A stretch of DNA of 64,000 bases, taken from assembly GCA_031835245.1 (NCBI GenBank), contig JAVKOQ010000018.1:191001-255000 (forward strand). The letters are read 5' to 3'. Shown here piece by piece: positions 12,707 to 25,000 of the stretch. Both the position numbers and the translations under genes were made by a program. This DNA is from Balamuthia mandrillaris (lineage: Eukaryota; Discosea; Longamoebia; Balamuthiidae). Under the pieces are notes generated by a model. The model searched no databases, had not been told where the DNA came from, and saw nothing but the letters and a program-made list of their open reading frames with translations. How positions within the stretch are numbered: position 1 is the first letter of the stretch; each line of letters opens with the position of its first letter.

Positions 12707-15109
12707 TCATAGAGAATCCTCATCATCTTCATCATCAAAATCCCATTCGATGGAGAGGTTGGCGGCGCTGTCTTTCATCTCAGTGAGGCCTGTTATGTCC
12801 TCCAAATAAGATGGTTTGTTGAAAGCCTTCAGCAAGAACTCAAAGCCGTGCTCCTTGTACTCTTTCAACACCTACTCCATAAAAGTTAGACGAGAGATAA
12901 AACAGGTGACACCGTGAAGACAGCACGGGAGAAGAGGAGAGAAGCATTGGGCAGCGGAAACACCTTGGAGGAACAAGCAGTGCACTTGTCATAGGCATGT
13001 CCTACAATCAGCAGTTGACTAAAGTGGCTGAGGAAGCCTCTTATTTGGTGGGGCAGAAGTCCTAATGCGCACTCTGTTTTCTCTGATATATCCTTGGCTG
13101 ATTCAGCGGCAGCTCTCCCCCTTTATTTTCAACAAGGATTGGAAGGACGGTGAGCGAGGAAAATGTGGAAAACGAGGAGAGCTTACCCAAGCGGATGATG
13201 CAACAAGGAGACTAAAAGTTCCACAGCCATTGTTGCAGCCATAAAGGAAACGCCTGGCCGGGTTACAGTACATTGTTGATCCAATGTGCGATCCGTCAGT
13301 GACTTGAAACAAGCATCCATGGAAGCAAAATGATGGTAAGTACGCGAGAAACAAATACAGAGAGACAGAGACAGAGAGAGTCAGAGATTACGTCTTGAGG
13401 AGCAACGACATCATTGCAAAAGTAGCAACCGAGTTCCTGGGTATCATCATCAGGTGAAGGAACGCCATGTCTCATCACTAGGAACGTATCAAAGCCAAGA
13501 GCTGCATTTATCACCAACTGCGATTTTTTGAAGGTAACTGATGAGCGAGGAGTGCATAAGGAGAGTGTCATCGATAGTACCTTGTGTTTTGCTGCAGCAA
13601 TAACACTGGGCAGCCATCGACTCTCGCGTGAATCAGTGAGCAGAAAAACGGCATCGTGTGATTCGATAAGGTTACTCAATAATTCGCAGTCGCCACGAAC
13701 CCTCTCTTCCTCTTCCTTGGGAATAGGGTGTCCAGGCATCGGTATTGACAGTGAATGGCCTTGTGCATTCTGAATAGTGCCGACGTTGAGAGCAGTATGG
13801 TAAGCACGATGAAAAGAAGCGTGGAGATGAGGAATCGGTGTGGAAAATGAAACTTACCATGTCTGGGAAAATATCCTTTAATCTTGCAGCAGCAGTAAGT
13901 GCTTTGGGTTTGCCACCGTCTTTACAATCCTCAAAAGTGAATAAAGATTGGCGTACTGGATTGCTATAAGATACCTTGCCATTATCTACAAACGTTATGT
14001 TTCTTACTCCCCATCCCTTTGGTTCCAAAAAACAAGCAAATGAGTGACTGATAAAGCAAAAACAAAAAAAAAAATACTAAAAGAGACCATAAGGGCCCTA
14101 GCAACATTACAGCCCAAGGTGCCAGCGCCCAAAAGGAGACACTTGGTGCCAGCAATCTTGCTCAAGTCAAGAGAAGGCAGAACCCTCCATCGCATAAGCT
14201 GGAGGTTAAGATCTACGGCGGTAGAAGCCAGCCTTGCAGGATCCATGGATGCACCAAGCCATATGTGACGAGGAGCGAGCTTGCCTTTCTTGTCCTTCTC
14301 CCAACCAACAGCAGCGCCTGGTAAATCTTCGCTGCTCCTTATCTGCTCGTCCACTGTTGGTTCCGTTTGTAGAAACGTCGCAATGAGCACACGAAAAAAA
14401 ACTTTTTCTGTTGTTGGACAATACGCACGTTTGCCAAGTTGCACTGATAGCAATAGAGAATGGGAAACATGTTGTTTGCCAGGCTCTTCCCTATAACAGA
14501 GGATTTGAATATTCTGCACGTTGAACTGGTAGGCCAACAACAGAAGCAAGTTGCGAAGGTGCCAACCAGGATTGGTCGGCAGCGAGCAAGCGTCCGCAAA
14601 GGCAACCATCCTTTGTTCCTCCTCTACTCCCTCCCAAAACGCATGCCACTGGGATAGAGCACCAACCTGCACCGATCCTTCCTTTGTTCTCTTCACTAAA
14701 AATGCACTTTGGTTGCACAGTCCGTTGTTGCCTTGCTGCTGAAGGTCATGTACTCCTTTTTGAAGCTCTTCCAACTGAAGATCAAAGAAGGGAGAAAAAG
14801 AGATAACGAATGTATGAGTTCACGAAGAATAAGAAGAAGAAGAAGAACATAAGACAACATAAGACCACAAGAGGTACCTGAGGGAAGGTGAAGACTTGAG
14901 AAAGGGCAACTGCAGGGGAGGCAAGCAAGGGCTGGCCAGCCGATTGAGGGAAGCACAAGGCAGGGAATGCGAACCAATAGTAGTAGTTGTACTTCTTGAG
15001 GTCGCAGAACGTTACCAGCAGAAAGCGGCACAACAGAGAAGGATCTTTCACCGCTGCCCCGCTCTTTATGTCCTCCCATATCTTTTCTTCCAGTTAAAAG
15101 AATGAAGAA

Positions 15110-15149
<40 letters not shown>

Positions 15150-15823
15150 GAGAGAGAGAAAGTGAGAGAGAGAGAGAAAGAGGAGAGAGAGAGAAAGTGA
15201 GAGAGAGAGAGAGAGAACGAGAGGAACGAGAGGAACGAGAGGGAACGAGAGAAGAAGAAGAAGAAGAAGAAGAAGAAGAAGAAGAAGAAGAAGAAGAAGA
15301 AGAAGAAGAAGAAGAAGAACAAGAAGAACAAGAACAAGAACAAGACCAAGAACAAGAACAAGAACAAGAAGAAGGGAGATGGTACTTGAATAGCAGCAGT
15401 GCGAAAGAGAGCGTTCTTGTCGAGCTTTTTGAAGGTCTCGATGGTGTTGGTGTTGTGAAGGGAGCCAGGCGCTTTGAACTGCAACAAATGGCCAGCGCTG
15501 CCCTTCCACGGGTGGTGGCCCTCCTCCTCCTCCTCCTCCTTGTCTTTCACCGGCTGTGCTTCTTGCGGCGGTTGGAAGGCGTCCCTGCCCAAAACCAAGC
15601 GAGAGGGAAGGGTGACGTCCTTGCCGCCGCCGGTGGCGTAGCTGCCAACCAGAGGGACGGCGGCCTCGCTCAAGCGCCACAGCTCCAGCTTGCGTCGGCC
15701 GACTTCCTGCCAAAAGGACACCTCCACAGCGCTGCTCAGCGGCTGGAACCTCACCAACGCTCCTTCTCCTCCTCCTCCTCCTCCTCCAGCTTTGCTGCTG
15801 CTAGCGGGCCTCTCCTCTTCCAT
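12707..15823 (-). CDS. ATG7: Autophagy E1-like activating enzyme ATG7
   Basis: E1-like enzyme that activates ATG8 and ATG12 and passes them to ATG3 and ATG10. Nine exons fit: 15823-15386, 15081-14878, 14774-14088, 14016-13858, 13769-13581, 13517-13392, 13302-13187, 13120-12964, 12871-12707, about 746 aa (human 703). The N-terminal ATG7 domain has [23 protein letters not shown] and [18 protein letters not shown]. The adenylation domain has the nucleotide loop [58 protein letters not shown] and the catalytic Cys in [21 protein letters not shown] and the later CTAC supply zinc-binding cysteines. The C-terminal part, [11 protein letters not shown] to an acidic end, matches the ATG3/ATG10-binding tail. 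The third exon contains a possible extra 75-nt intron (14428-14354) in phase. One intron holds long GA/GAA repeats. Confidence 0.95.
15112..15372. repeat. GA and GAA repeats in ATG7 intron 1
   Basis: GA dinucleotides (15112-15220) pass into GAA trinucleotides and GAACAA hexamers (15245-15372) in the first ATG7 intron. This mirrors, on the opposite strand, the TTC/TTGTTC array of the neighbouring GCAT gene, so both genes have a polypyrimidine tract on their coding strand. Confidence 0.9.
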
Positions 15824-16053
15824 CCTTGCTTGCTTGCTTGCTTCCTTCCTTCCTCTTCTTTTTAGATTTTTTGCTGTTTTCTTTCTTCTTTTTTGTTTTT
15901 TTTGCCTCAAAGAGAGAAGGAAGAGAACAACCGCCGCCACCGCCGCCGCCGCCAGTGGAGAAGAAGAAGAAGAAGAAGAAGAAGAAGAAGAAGAAGAAGA
16001 AGAAGGAGAAGAAGAAGAGAAGAAGAAAGGGGTTTTGGGGTGGGCTCTGATTC
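15824..16053. promoter_or_regulatory. Divergent promoter between ATG7 and the DHX34-like gene
   Basis: 230 bp separate the two divergent ATGs. The stretch holds a run of TTGC/TTCC repeats near 15830-15850, a T-rich segment, a CCGCCGCCACC stretch and an AAG trinucleotide array at about 15961-16020. Promoter function is inferred from gene orientation. Confidence 0.45.
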
Positions 16054-19000
16054 ATGATGGAAGAGGGCCGCCCTTCCCACCGCAGCCGCCACTCTCGCCA
16101 TCATGCTGACCGCCGCCTGCCTCCTGAGGAGCGGCCTCGCCACCGCCGCCACCACCGCGAGGAGAGCAGCAGCCCTCCTCCCCACAGGAAACGCAAAGAG
16201 CTCCATCGGCATACTAGCGAGCGTGGGCATGGGCATGAGCGTGGGCAGCACTCCAGCCACAGCCCATACTTCCAAGCTAAAGCAGCAGCAGAAGAAGAGA
16301 GAGATGCTCAAGCACTCCGCACAAAACGGGCAAGGACGAAGCCTGGCGAGGAGGAGGAGGATTGGCCAAAGGGGAAGGAGCAGGAGAAGGTGAGGGAGGA
16401 ACAACACAATGCTGTGGCTGCTGCCCATGGTGGCAATACGGCTCGGTTGTGGCTATAAGAACACGCAATGATTATCTTATCTCTCATCTTTATTCTCCCG
16501 AAGTTGCTCTCACCTCTTTCCCGCCAAATCACAGTTACGGAGATTTAGACTTGAGAAATATTCTAGAACCACGAACACATATAAATAGAGTTCCTATGTA
16601 TCCGCACACACCCGCCGGGAACCGACACACACAACACACACACGTATACACACACTTTGTACTGCACTCTTACTCTCAATACAGTGTTCTTAGTGATACT
16701 TCCGCATATCTGCGCCTTTCCTATTTAATAGGTTATGGGCCTCACTCACTAACGCAACACTATCGCAGTACTTCGTTTCCCGCCCGTCCCGCCCTTTCTC
16801 TTCTTTCTTCGCCGAACACATCTACACAACCACAATGTCGACAAAAAAGGCGCACGATCTTTTCACCGGAGACAACTGGCAGTACTACCGCCAAAAAATA
16901 AAGAACGCGCTACACCGACACAACCTGTACGACTACGCCAAGAACGAGGTACCACTGATCAAAAAACCCGAGCGTGACTCCGAGGACTTTGAAGCTACCA
17001 ACAAAAAATACAAAGAACAACAACAAACTCTCGGAAAAGTAACATACATAATATGCAAACAACTCGACGAAACCAAAATCGGGCAATACGCACATCTTCC
17101 ACCACACGAAATCTGGAAGAAGCTCAATGACCTCTACAACCACCAAGACGCGTTCACAATCGGCATCACAATGGCGGAGCTGAACGAACTTACGTTCGAT
17201 TACGACAACTTCCCTCTTTTCCTCAACAAATTCGACGAAATCATCGATCGCCTCAACAAACTCGGGCTCAACTTCGACGAAACGGCTCGGAACAGCCTAC
17301 TACTCGGAAAAGCGAGAAAGTACCTTCACTGCATCAAAGGGGTACAGTTTGCCAACGATCCCGGAATCGTACGAAAGCTCTTCATGTCCGAATGGTCTCA
17401 ACAGAAAGCCAGCACCAACGCCGACGACACCGCTTTCCAACACAGAACGAACGGGAACAACAACAACAACAACAACGGCAACAACGGCATCAACCACAAC
17501 AACCACAACAACCACAGGCACAACGACTATCGACGAGGCAACAACAAACACCACGGGCGCGGACGTTACAGTCGAGGAGGACGAGGCAGAGGACGCGGAC
17601 AACGCCAGTACCACAACCAACAACCGAACCAGGACGGCAAGCACTGCGATTTCTGCAACACCCATACGCACAACACCAGCGACTGCCGAACTATGAAGAA
17701 AGCAGCCGACAAGCTCGCCGCTATTGAAGCTGCCGCAGATGCTACCGCTAACATGGCTACCACCAACACAAACACTTCTTCTTCTTCTTCTCAAACCAAT
17801 AAAGACTTTTGCCCCTGGTACATCGATTCTGGCGCATCTCGACACATGTCCAACAAACAAGACTGGTTTTCCTCACTTCGTACCCATTCTCCCTCAAAAA
17901 TTTTCCTTGGCGACAACTATGCAGTTCCAGCTATCGGCACGGGCACAATCAAACTACAAACAAACCGAGGCTACAACATCGCTATCGACAACGTACTTTA
18001 CGCACCTGACCTCGCCAACAATCTCGTCTCCGTTGCTGCCCTCACAGACAGAGGAAACCAAGTCCTTTTCAAAGGCAATTTTTGCTACGTCATCGACCAG
18101 AAAGGAGAGACCGTCGCCACAGCCACCAAAAAGAACGGTAACTACCCACTCACCAACTTCAACATAATCAACAACGAACAGAACACGGCATACATGGCTA
18201 CTCAACTACCGCCTTCTACGAACCTTACAACCCTTTGGCATCGACGTTTAGGACACATCAACATCAACTCTCTCCGCAAGCTACCCCAAATCGTTAGCGG
18301 CGTCACCCTTGGCAGACACGACTTCGGCACATGCATCGCCTGCATAACGGGCAAACAACACCGTACCAAGATCAACAGAGCGCCTGCACCGCGTGCACTT
18401 TCCAAACTTCAACTCGTTCACACTGACGTCTGTGGGCCAATGCAAATTCCCTCCATCGGTGGTTCACGATATTTCGTAACTTTCACCGACGACTACACAC
18501 GCAAGACCTGGACCTACTTCCTCAAAAACAAAAACGAAGTCACGACAAAATTCATCGAGTTCGCTAAACTCGTCACCAACCAAACCGGTCTCACCATCAA
18601 GGCCGTCCGCAGCGACGGCGGAGGAGAATATTTCGGCTACCAATTCAAAAACGCGCTCATCCAACGAGGCATTCTTCATCAACGCTCTGCTCCATACACA
18701 CCTGAGCAAAATGGCGTCGCAGAACGAAAGAACCGCTCCATTGTAGAAAAAGCCTTGTGTCTCTTGCAACAAGCTCATCTCGAAACGCGCTTCTGGGCGG
18801 AAGCAGTTCGCATGGCCACAATCATCCTCAATCACGTCGGCACTAAAGCCCTGAGAGCTGACCTCACGCCTGAGGAGGCGTGGACCGGAATCAAACCTAA
18901 CCTCAGCCACATCCACACTTTTGGCTGCACGGCTTACGCTCTCACACCAAAATCACTACGCAAGAAGTTCGACCCGCACTCAACGAAATGCATTTACATC

Positions 19001-22000
19001 GGACCTGCGGAAGACGCCAAAGCACATCGTCTCTACCGTCTCGAAACTAATCGCTTTTTCACAAGCCGAGACGTCACCTTCATCGAAGACGACTTCCCTT
19101 TCGCTCCCAACCAAGAGCCCAAACCTTCAGAAGAAGACGACGAACCTTACTACAGCGACACCGACACCGACACCAGCACCGACGACGACAGCGACACTTC
19201 CAGCGACAGCGGCGATGAAACGCCTACTCCCTTCGTTTTTGAACAAGACACCAACTACTTGGAAGCCAACGACGAATTACCGGAAGACATCGAACACGCT
19301 ACCACAGACAGCGAGGACACCCTAACTTCCAACCCCCCATCCTCAGAAGAAATAGCAGAACCAGGGGGAGCGTCACCCTCACCATCTTACATCCTACCTT
19401 CTGCGGCCCCAGCACCCAAGACTACTAAACGTTTCGCGAAAAGACTCAAAAGCGCAACCAAATCAACCAAAAACCCACGCCAACCCAAAAAGCGCAACGT
19501 CACATGGAACATGCCACTCGCTCGTACTTTCAACAAGTCTACCACTACTGCTACTACTACCCCAACAGCACAAACGGAACGACGATATCCTCTACGCAGT
19601 CGCACCCCATCACGTAAAGCACTCGAAGCAGCTCAAGCCCTAGCTTGCATCACTCCACAAAACCGTTTCACACCGCGAAACTACTCCGAAGCCATTTCTT
19701 GTCCCGAAGCCAGCTTATGGAACGACGCCATGGACAGCGAAGTCGATTCGCTCACCTCCAACGGAACGTGGATACTTGTACCCCCACCTGAAAACGAAGA
19801 CATCAACATTGTGGACTGCATGTGGATTTACAAAATCAAAGAACTTGCAGACAACTCCGTTGACAAATACAAAGCTCGTCTTGTAGCTCGAGGTTTCACT
19901 CAAAAGTACGGCATTGACTTTTTCGACATCTACTCACCAGTAGCCATCCTCACGTCCATTCGAACCGTCATCGCTTACGCCACACTCCACGGATATAGGC
20001 TGCATCATCTCGATTTCGTCACAGCCTACCTCAACGCCAAACTCAAACAAAAAATATACATGCGACAACCTCCAGGCTACGTCGACCCACAACACCCCAA
20101 CTGGCTTTGTCTTCTACAAAAAGGCCTCTACGGACTTCGACAATCAGCTCGCAAGTGGAACAAAACCGTACACAAAGAAATCCTTGCCATTGGTTTCTAC
20201 CAAAGCGAAGCGGACCCTTGCATCTACGTAAAGGTCGAAGGGGGAGAAATCATCATTCTCGCCCTTTACGTCGACGACGTTCTTCTCGCAGCCAAAACTA
20301 CCAAAGCGATGGAACCCACCAAGAAACAACTCTCCAAAGCGTTCAAAATGAAAGACCTCGGCGAAGCGAAATACATCTTAGGAATCGAAATCCAACGAGA
20401 CTACGAAAACAAACGAACCTACCTATCACAACAAAAATTCATCTCCGACACTCTCGAGAAATACGGCATGACGAACGCAAAACCTAGCGTCACTCCACTA
20501 GTCCCACACGAGCGTCTCGCCAAACGTCTACCCAACGAACCAAAAATCGACAGCAACATCCCATATCAAGGAGTAATCGGAAGCCTTCTCTGGATTATGC
20601 GCGGAACACGACCAGACATCGCTGCAGCACTCAGCCAACTCACTCGATTCTGCTCTGACCCCTCCAAACATCACTGGGCAGCAGCACAACACACCCTACG
20701 ATATCTCAAACACACTCAAAACACCTGCATCGTCTACGACGGAAACGCACCCAACGCTGACCGACTTATCGGCTACACCGATGCAGATTTCGGAGGAAAA
20801 GAAAAGAAACAAAAATCCACTTCTGGATACGGTTTCACACTCTGCGGAGGACCAATCAGCTGGAGTAGCAAGAAACAAAGCGACATCGCACTCTCAACTT
20901 CAGACGCTGAATACGTAGCAGCATGTCACGCAACTAAAGAAGCTGTCTGGCTCCGTCAACTCCTCAAAGATCTCAAACTTCCACAACAAGGACCAACTGA
21001 ACTCTTCGAAGACAACCAAACAGCAATCAAGATCGCAGAAAACCCAATCATCCACGATCGAAGTAAACACATCGACGTCAAGTACCACTACGTCCGACAG
21101 AAAGTTAAGAGAAAAGAAGTTAAACTCATCTACGTACCTTCTGGCGAAAATATCGCAGATGCTATGACCAAATCTCTCGCGGGACCACTACTTAGAAAGC
21201 ATATGGCATCTTTTGGATTATCCCAACCTCCAGACCAGCCGAACCGAGATAAGCCAAACATTGAGGGGGAGTATAAGAACACGCAATGATTATCTTATCT
21301 CTCATCTTTATTCTCCCGAAGTTGCTCTCACCTCTTTCCCGCCAAATCACAGTTACGGAGATTTAGACTTGAGAAATATTCTAGAACCACGAACACATAT
21401 AAATAGAGTTCCTATGTATCCGCACACACCCGCCGGGAACCGACACACACAACACACACACGTATACACACACTTTGTACTGCACTCTTACTCTCAATAC
21501 AGTGTTCTTAGTGATACTTCCGCATATCTGCGCCTTTCCTATTTAATGTGGCCTCCTCTATGCGACAGACTGCTGTTCGGTCCGAAGCAGCCGATGCCCA
21601 AGGGCTCTCCCGCCTACCTTGACTTTCAAGGTACCTCTCTTATGCTCTTCTCCTCCTCTCCTCCTCTCCTCCTCTCCTCTTCCTCCTCTCCTCCTCTCCT
21701 CTTCTCTCCGTGTAGGCATGTATAATGCATAACGAGAATCGTGGGGAACAGATTTCTTCTCCAAATACCTCCGCTATAACAACGTGCTGAGGGCAAAGCA
21801 GCAACAACACAAAGAGGAGAAGGTCAGTGACCAAGAAGACGACCGGCACAGCAAGGAGCCACTACCAGAAGTGTTGCAGGTGCTCCCTCTCCAATACGAC
21901 CAAAGATATCGCGTTAACTTCTCTCTGACGTATGGCCACATGGAACAAGGTTAGCTCTCTCTATCACTTCTCCATTGCCTCTCTCTTTGGCGGCGTCTTT

Positions 22001-25000
22001 CATCCATTCGTTCGTCATTCACCTTCTCCACCGCCACGCAGCACGGCACAAAACCATGACAAAAGAGGAGGAAGAGGCTTTGCAGCTGGTTCGCAAGGCA
22101 TTGCACCTCTACCATGACTTTCGCCAAAAACAACAGTTCAACCAGGTGCTCCAAGTTCAGAGAGTAAGCATGCCATCCTTTGGTTTTGTGGTCTTGTTAA
22201 AGGGTAAATATAGTATTGCCTCTTGCTAACATTCAGTCTTGTACAAATATCTTAAGGAAAGAGCAGCTCTACCCATCGCCCAATATCGAGATAGCATACT
22301 AGATGCTGTTCGAAACAGTTCTGTTGTTATTCTTGCCGGAGATACTGGTTGTGGTGTACGTACAACTTAATCTGAAAAGGAGTCGCTGTTACTTGGAGTT
22401 GGAGATGCTTACCTCCAAATGCCTCACAACACAGAAATCTACACAAGTTTGCCAATTCCTTGCGGAGGGTGGCTTTGGAAAAATAGCATGTACGCAACCA
22501 AGACGCATGGCTGCTATGTCCCTCTGCAGAAGAGTGAACTATGAGAGTCTTCACGTGCGTTGAAACCTCTCTTCAACCGTGACCTGCCATTCAATAACTA
22601 ATGTGGTGGTGCCGTGGTAGGTAGCAAGCGACGCCCATGTTGCCTATCAAATACGGTTTGAGTCTTCCAAGAGTCCCAATACACATATCCTATTCTTAAC
22701 AGAGGGAGGTAAGCTGTTTGACCAGACTATTTTCGAGCTCTTGGTATTTTCTTTTCCATATAGTTATTTGCTCACACTTTCGATTTAAAGTACTGCTAAG
22801 ACAGCTTGCTGAAGACCCTTTGTTGATGAGATATGATGTCGTGATCGTAGATGAAGTACACGAAAGACACATTCATGCTGACTTTCTGCTAGGCGTGCTT
22901 CGCGCCTTGTTAATGAAACGACCAACTTTGAAACTAGGTAGGTGAGACACTTGATTTTTTTTTCCTCTCTTGTATTTTTATTTTTATGAATATTTTATGT
23001 TCTTTTCAGTCGGTTTGTTAAATGTTTAACGTTATTGGACGTGCTTTACAACTGTTATTAAGTGTTGATGTCGGCAACAATCAATATTGAACTATTCATG
23101 GCAAATTTTGAGGGAACACCTGTTGTACAAGTATGTGGTACAAGTACTTTTACAGAATTGGTTTCTCAAACTAGTGATCAATACGAGTAGGTTCCTGGAA
23201 GAATGTATCCTGTTGACGTGAATTATATCCCTTTACAAGCTGATGAAGAACTTCTTCGTGGAGAGGAAAGACAAGCACAAGGTACCATTGGCAACCCTGG
23301 AATTCCCTCGTTTCGGGTCTGATTCTTTTCATTTGTTTGCTTTAAGGTGGGTTACCTATAGTGCAAAGCGAGACACCCATAGAACCGGGCATCTATTTGT
23401 CCATTATAGAGAGCATTGATGCCCAATACCCGCCGTCAGAAAGCGGTGACCTTCTTATATTTGTGAGTGGTATGTCAGACATTTTGACGCTTATGGACGC
23501 CATTCGACCGTACGCTGCTCAAACTAGAGGATGGATTGTACTACCGCTCCATTCGGCCCTTTCCATGGAAGAACAAGACAAAGTTTTTGCAAAGGCAGAA
23601 GCTGGTGTCAGAAAATGCGTAATTTCCACTAATATCAGCGAAACTGCGCTTACTATCAGCGGCATTCGCTTTGTAATCGACTCTGGTAATTTTTCTCCTT
23701 CGCTTTGCTCATAAAGTAGACACTAACCCTCCACTCTCTTAAAAGGTAAGGTTAAAGAAATGGGGTATGATCCTGAAACAAAGATGTCATCGCTGCAAAC
23801 ATACTGGATTTCGAGAGCATCTGCCGAACAGCGCAAAGGAAGAGCAGGTAGGACTGGGCCAGGCGTATGTTTCCGCCTTTACTCTGAACGGGCAATGCAG
23901 CACTTTCTTCCTTACGGCATTCCAGAAATACAACGCATTCCATTGGAAGAAACATTGATGCATATGCTAGCCTTGGGATTAGGTGATCCGAGAGAGGTTT
24001 GTATAATAGTACAAAAGCCTTCTTCTTTGAACGATGGAAGAATTTTTGGATAACTAGCTTACTCTCGTAGTTTCATTTCATTGAACGACCTTGTGAGGAA
24101 CGGATTGAAGCGGCCCTATCAAGCTTACAGCAACAACAGCTGCTTCAATGCAATGGCGGCTTGTCGGTGGTTCAAACGGGAGACTTGCACCTTACTGCGA
24201 TGGGTCAATTACTAGCTCGCCTTCCTGTTGACATTCCCATTGGCAAAATGCTGGTTCTTGGAGCAGTACGTACCCACTAATTTTTATGAGATGCCATATA
24301 AAGGAATGCTGAGACTGGACCAATCATTTGTCGAATAGCTCTTCCATATTATAGATCCAATTTTAACTATAGCAGCTGCACTAAGTGTGCAGAGCCCGTT
24401 CATAGCTCGTGCTAAATCATCATCACTGCCATCACAATCAGGGGTATGTCGCTCTATGTACCCGCGCTCAACTCGGCTAATGTGCCCACTTGTCTTCCCA
24501 CTAAACGATTATGATTACTGAATATAGGAGCGTAGCAGCAGTTTTGCTTCTCCTCATGGCGATGCTTTCACGCTCATGAATGTATTCGACGAATGGATAA
24601 TCACAAAAGCCAATCCGAAATTGTCCTCCAAAAAATGGTGTAGACAACATGGCTTGGAAGAACAAAGGCTCTACGAAATGGTTGCCGTAACCTCTTTATT
24701 TATTGATTGATTTATTTTTAACACTCTTCGCCTTGCTAACTGTTGTCAAATCAAAGGCTAAATTGAAGCAACAGTTCAAAGATACTCTGTTAGAGAGTGG
24801 CATACTTGACAAAAAAGAGATGTCAGAATTGAGACAAAGTGATGAAGTGGTATTGCATACAAATAGACATCACAGAAGAAGACAACGTCATCGCCCTCCT
24901 GCACGTCAAAACGCGTACGCGAGTAAAAAGAGAGACAACTTGCAAAGAGCACGAGAACGGAAGCAGAAAGACCGCATACTTAGTTTCGAGGAGGAAGAAG

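Larger units (their letters stand above)
16454..21547 (+). mobile_element. Ty1/copia LTR retrotransposon, looks whole and recent
   Basis: A 5.1-kb element with two 276-bp LTRs that appear identical, a primer-binding site straight after the left LTR (GGTTATGGGCC at 16731-16741), a purine-rich tract just before the right LTR (about 21261-21271) and one long gag-pol frame of about 1484 codons (16835-21289). Parts in order: gag about 1-260, a CCHC zinc knuckle near residue 270, aspartic protease with DSGAS near 329, integrase from about 430 with TDVCGP near 529, reverse transcriptase with YVDDVL near 1144, RNase H with TDAD near 1314. Protease-integrase-RT-RNase H is the copia order. Identical LTRs and an intact 5-bp target duplication argue for a very young insertion. 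It is written in the sense direction of the host gene. Confidence 0.95.

Noticed and set aside
14696-15940. Single 414-codon minus frame across ATG7 exon 1 and intron 1
   Set aside because: The frame runs through the GA/GAA intron by chance. Splicing at 15386/15081 restores the conserved ATG7 order SLHNTNT...IWEDIKSG.
16054-16458. Separate 134-aa Arg/His-rich protein
   Set aside because: The apparent stop lies at the junction with the left LTR. The frame continues into helicase sequence after the element, so this is the N-terminus of the DHX34-like protein.
20107-20487. Extra gene overlapping the copia pol region
   Set aside because: It is an out-of-frame shadow of the reverse-transcriptase coding sequence.
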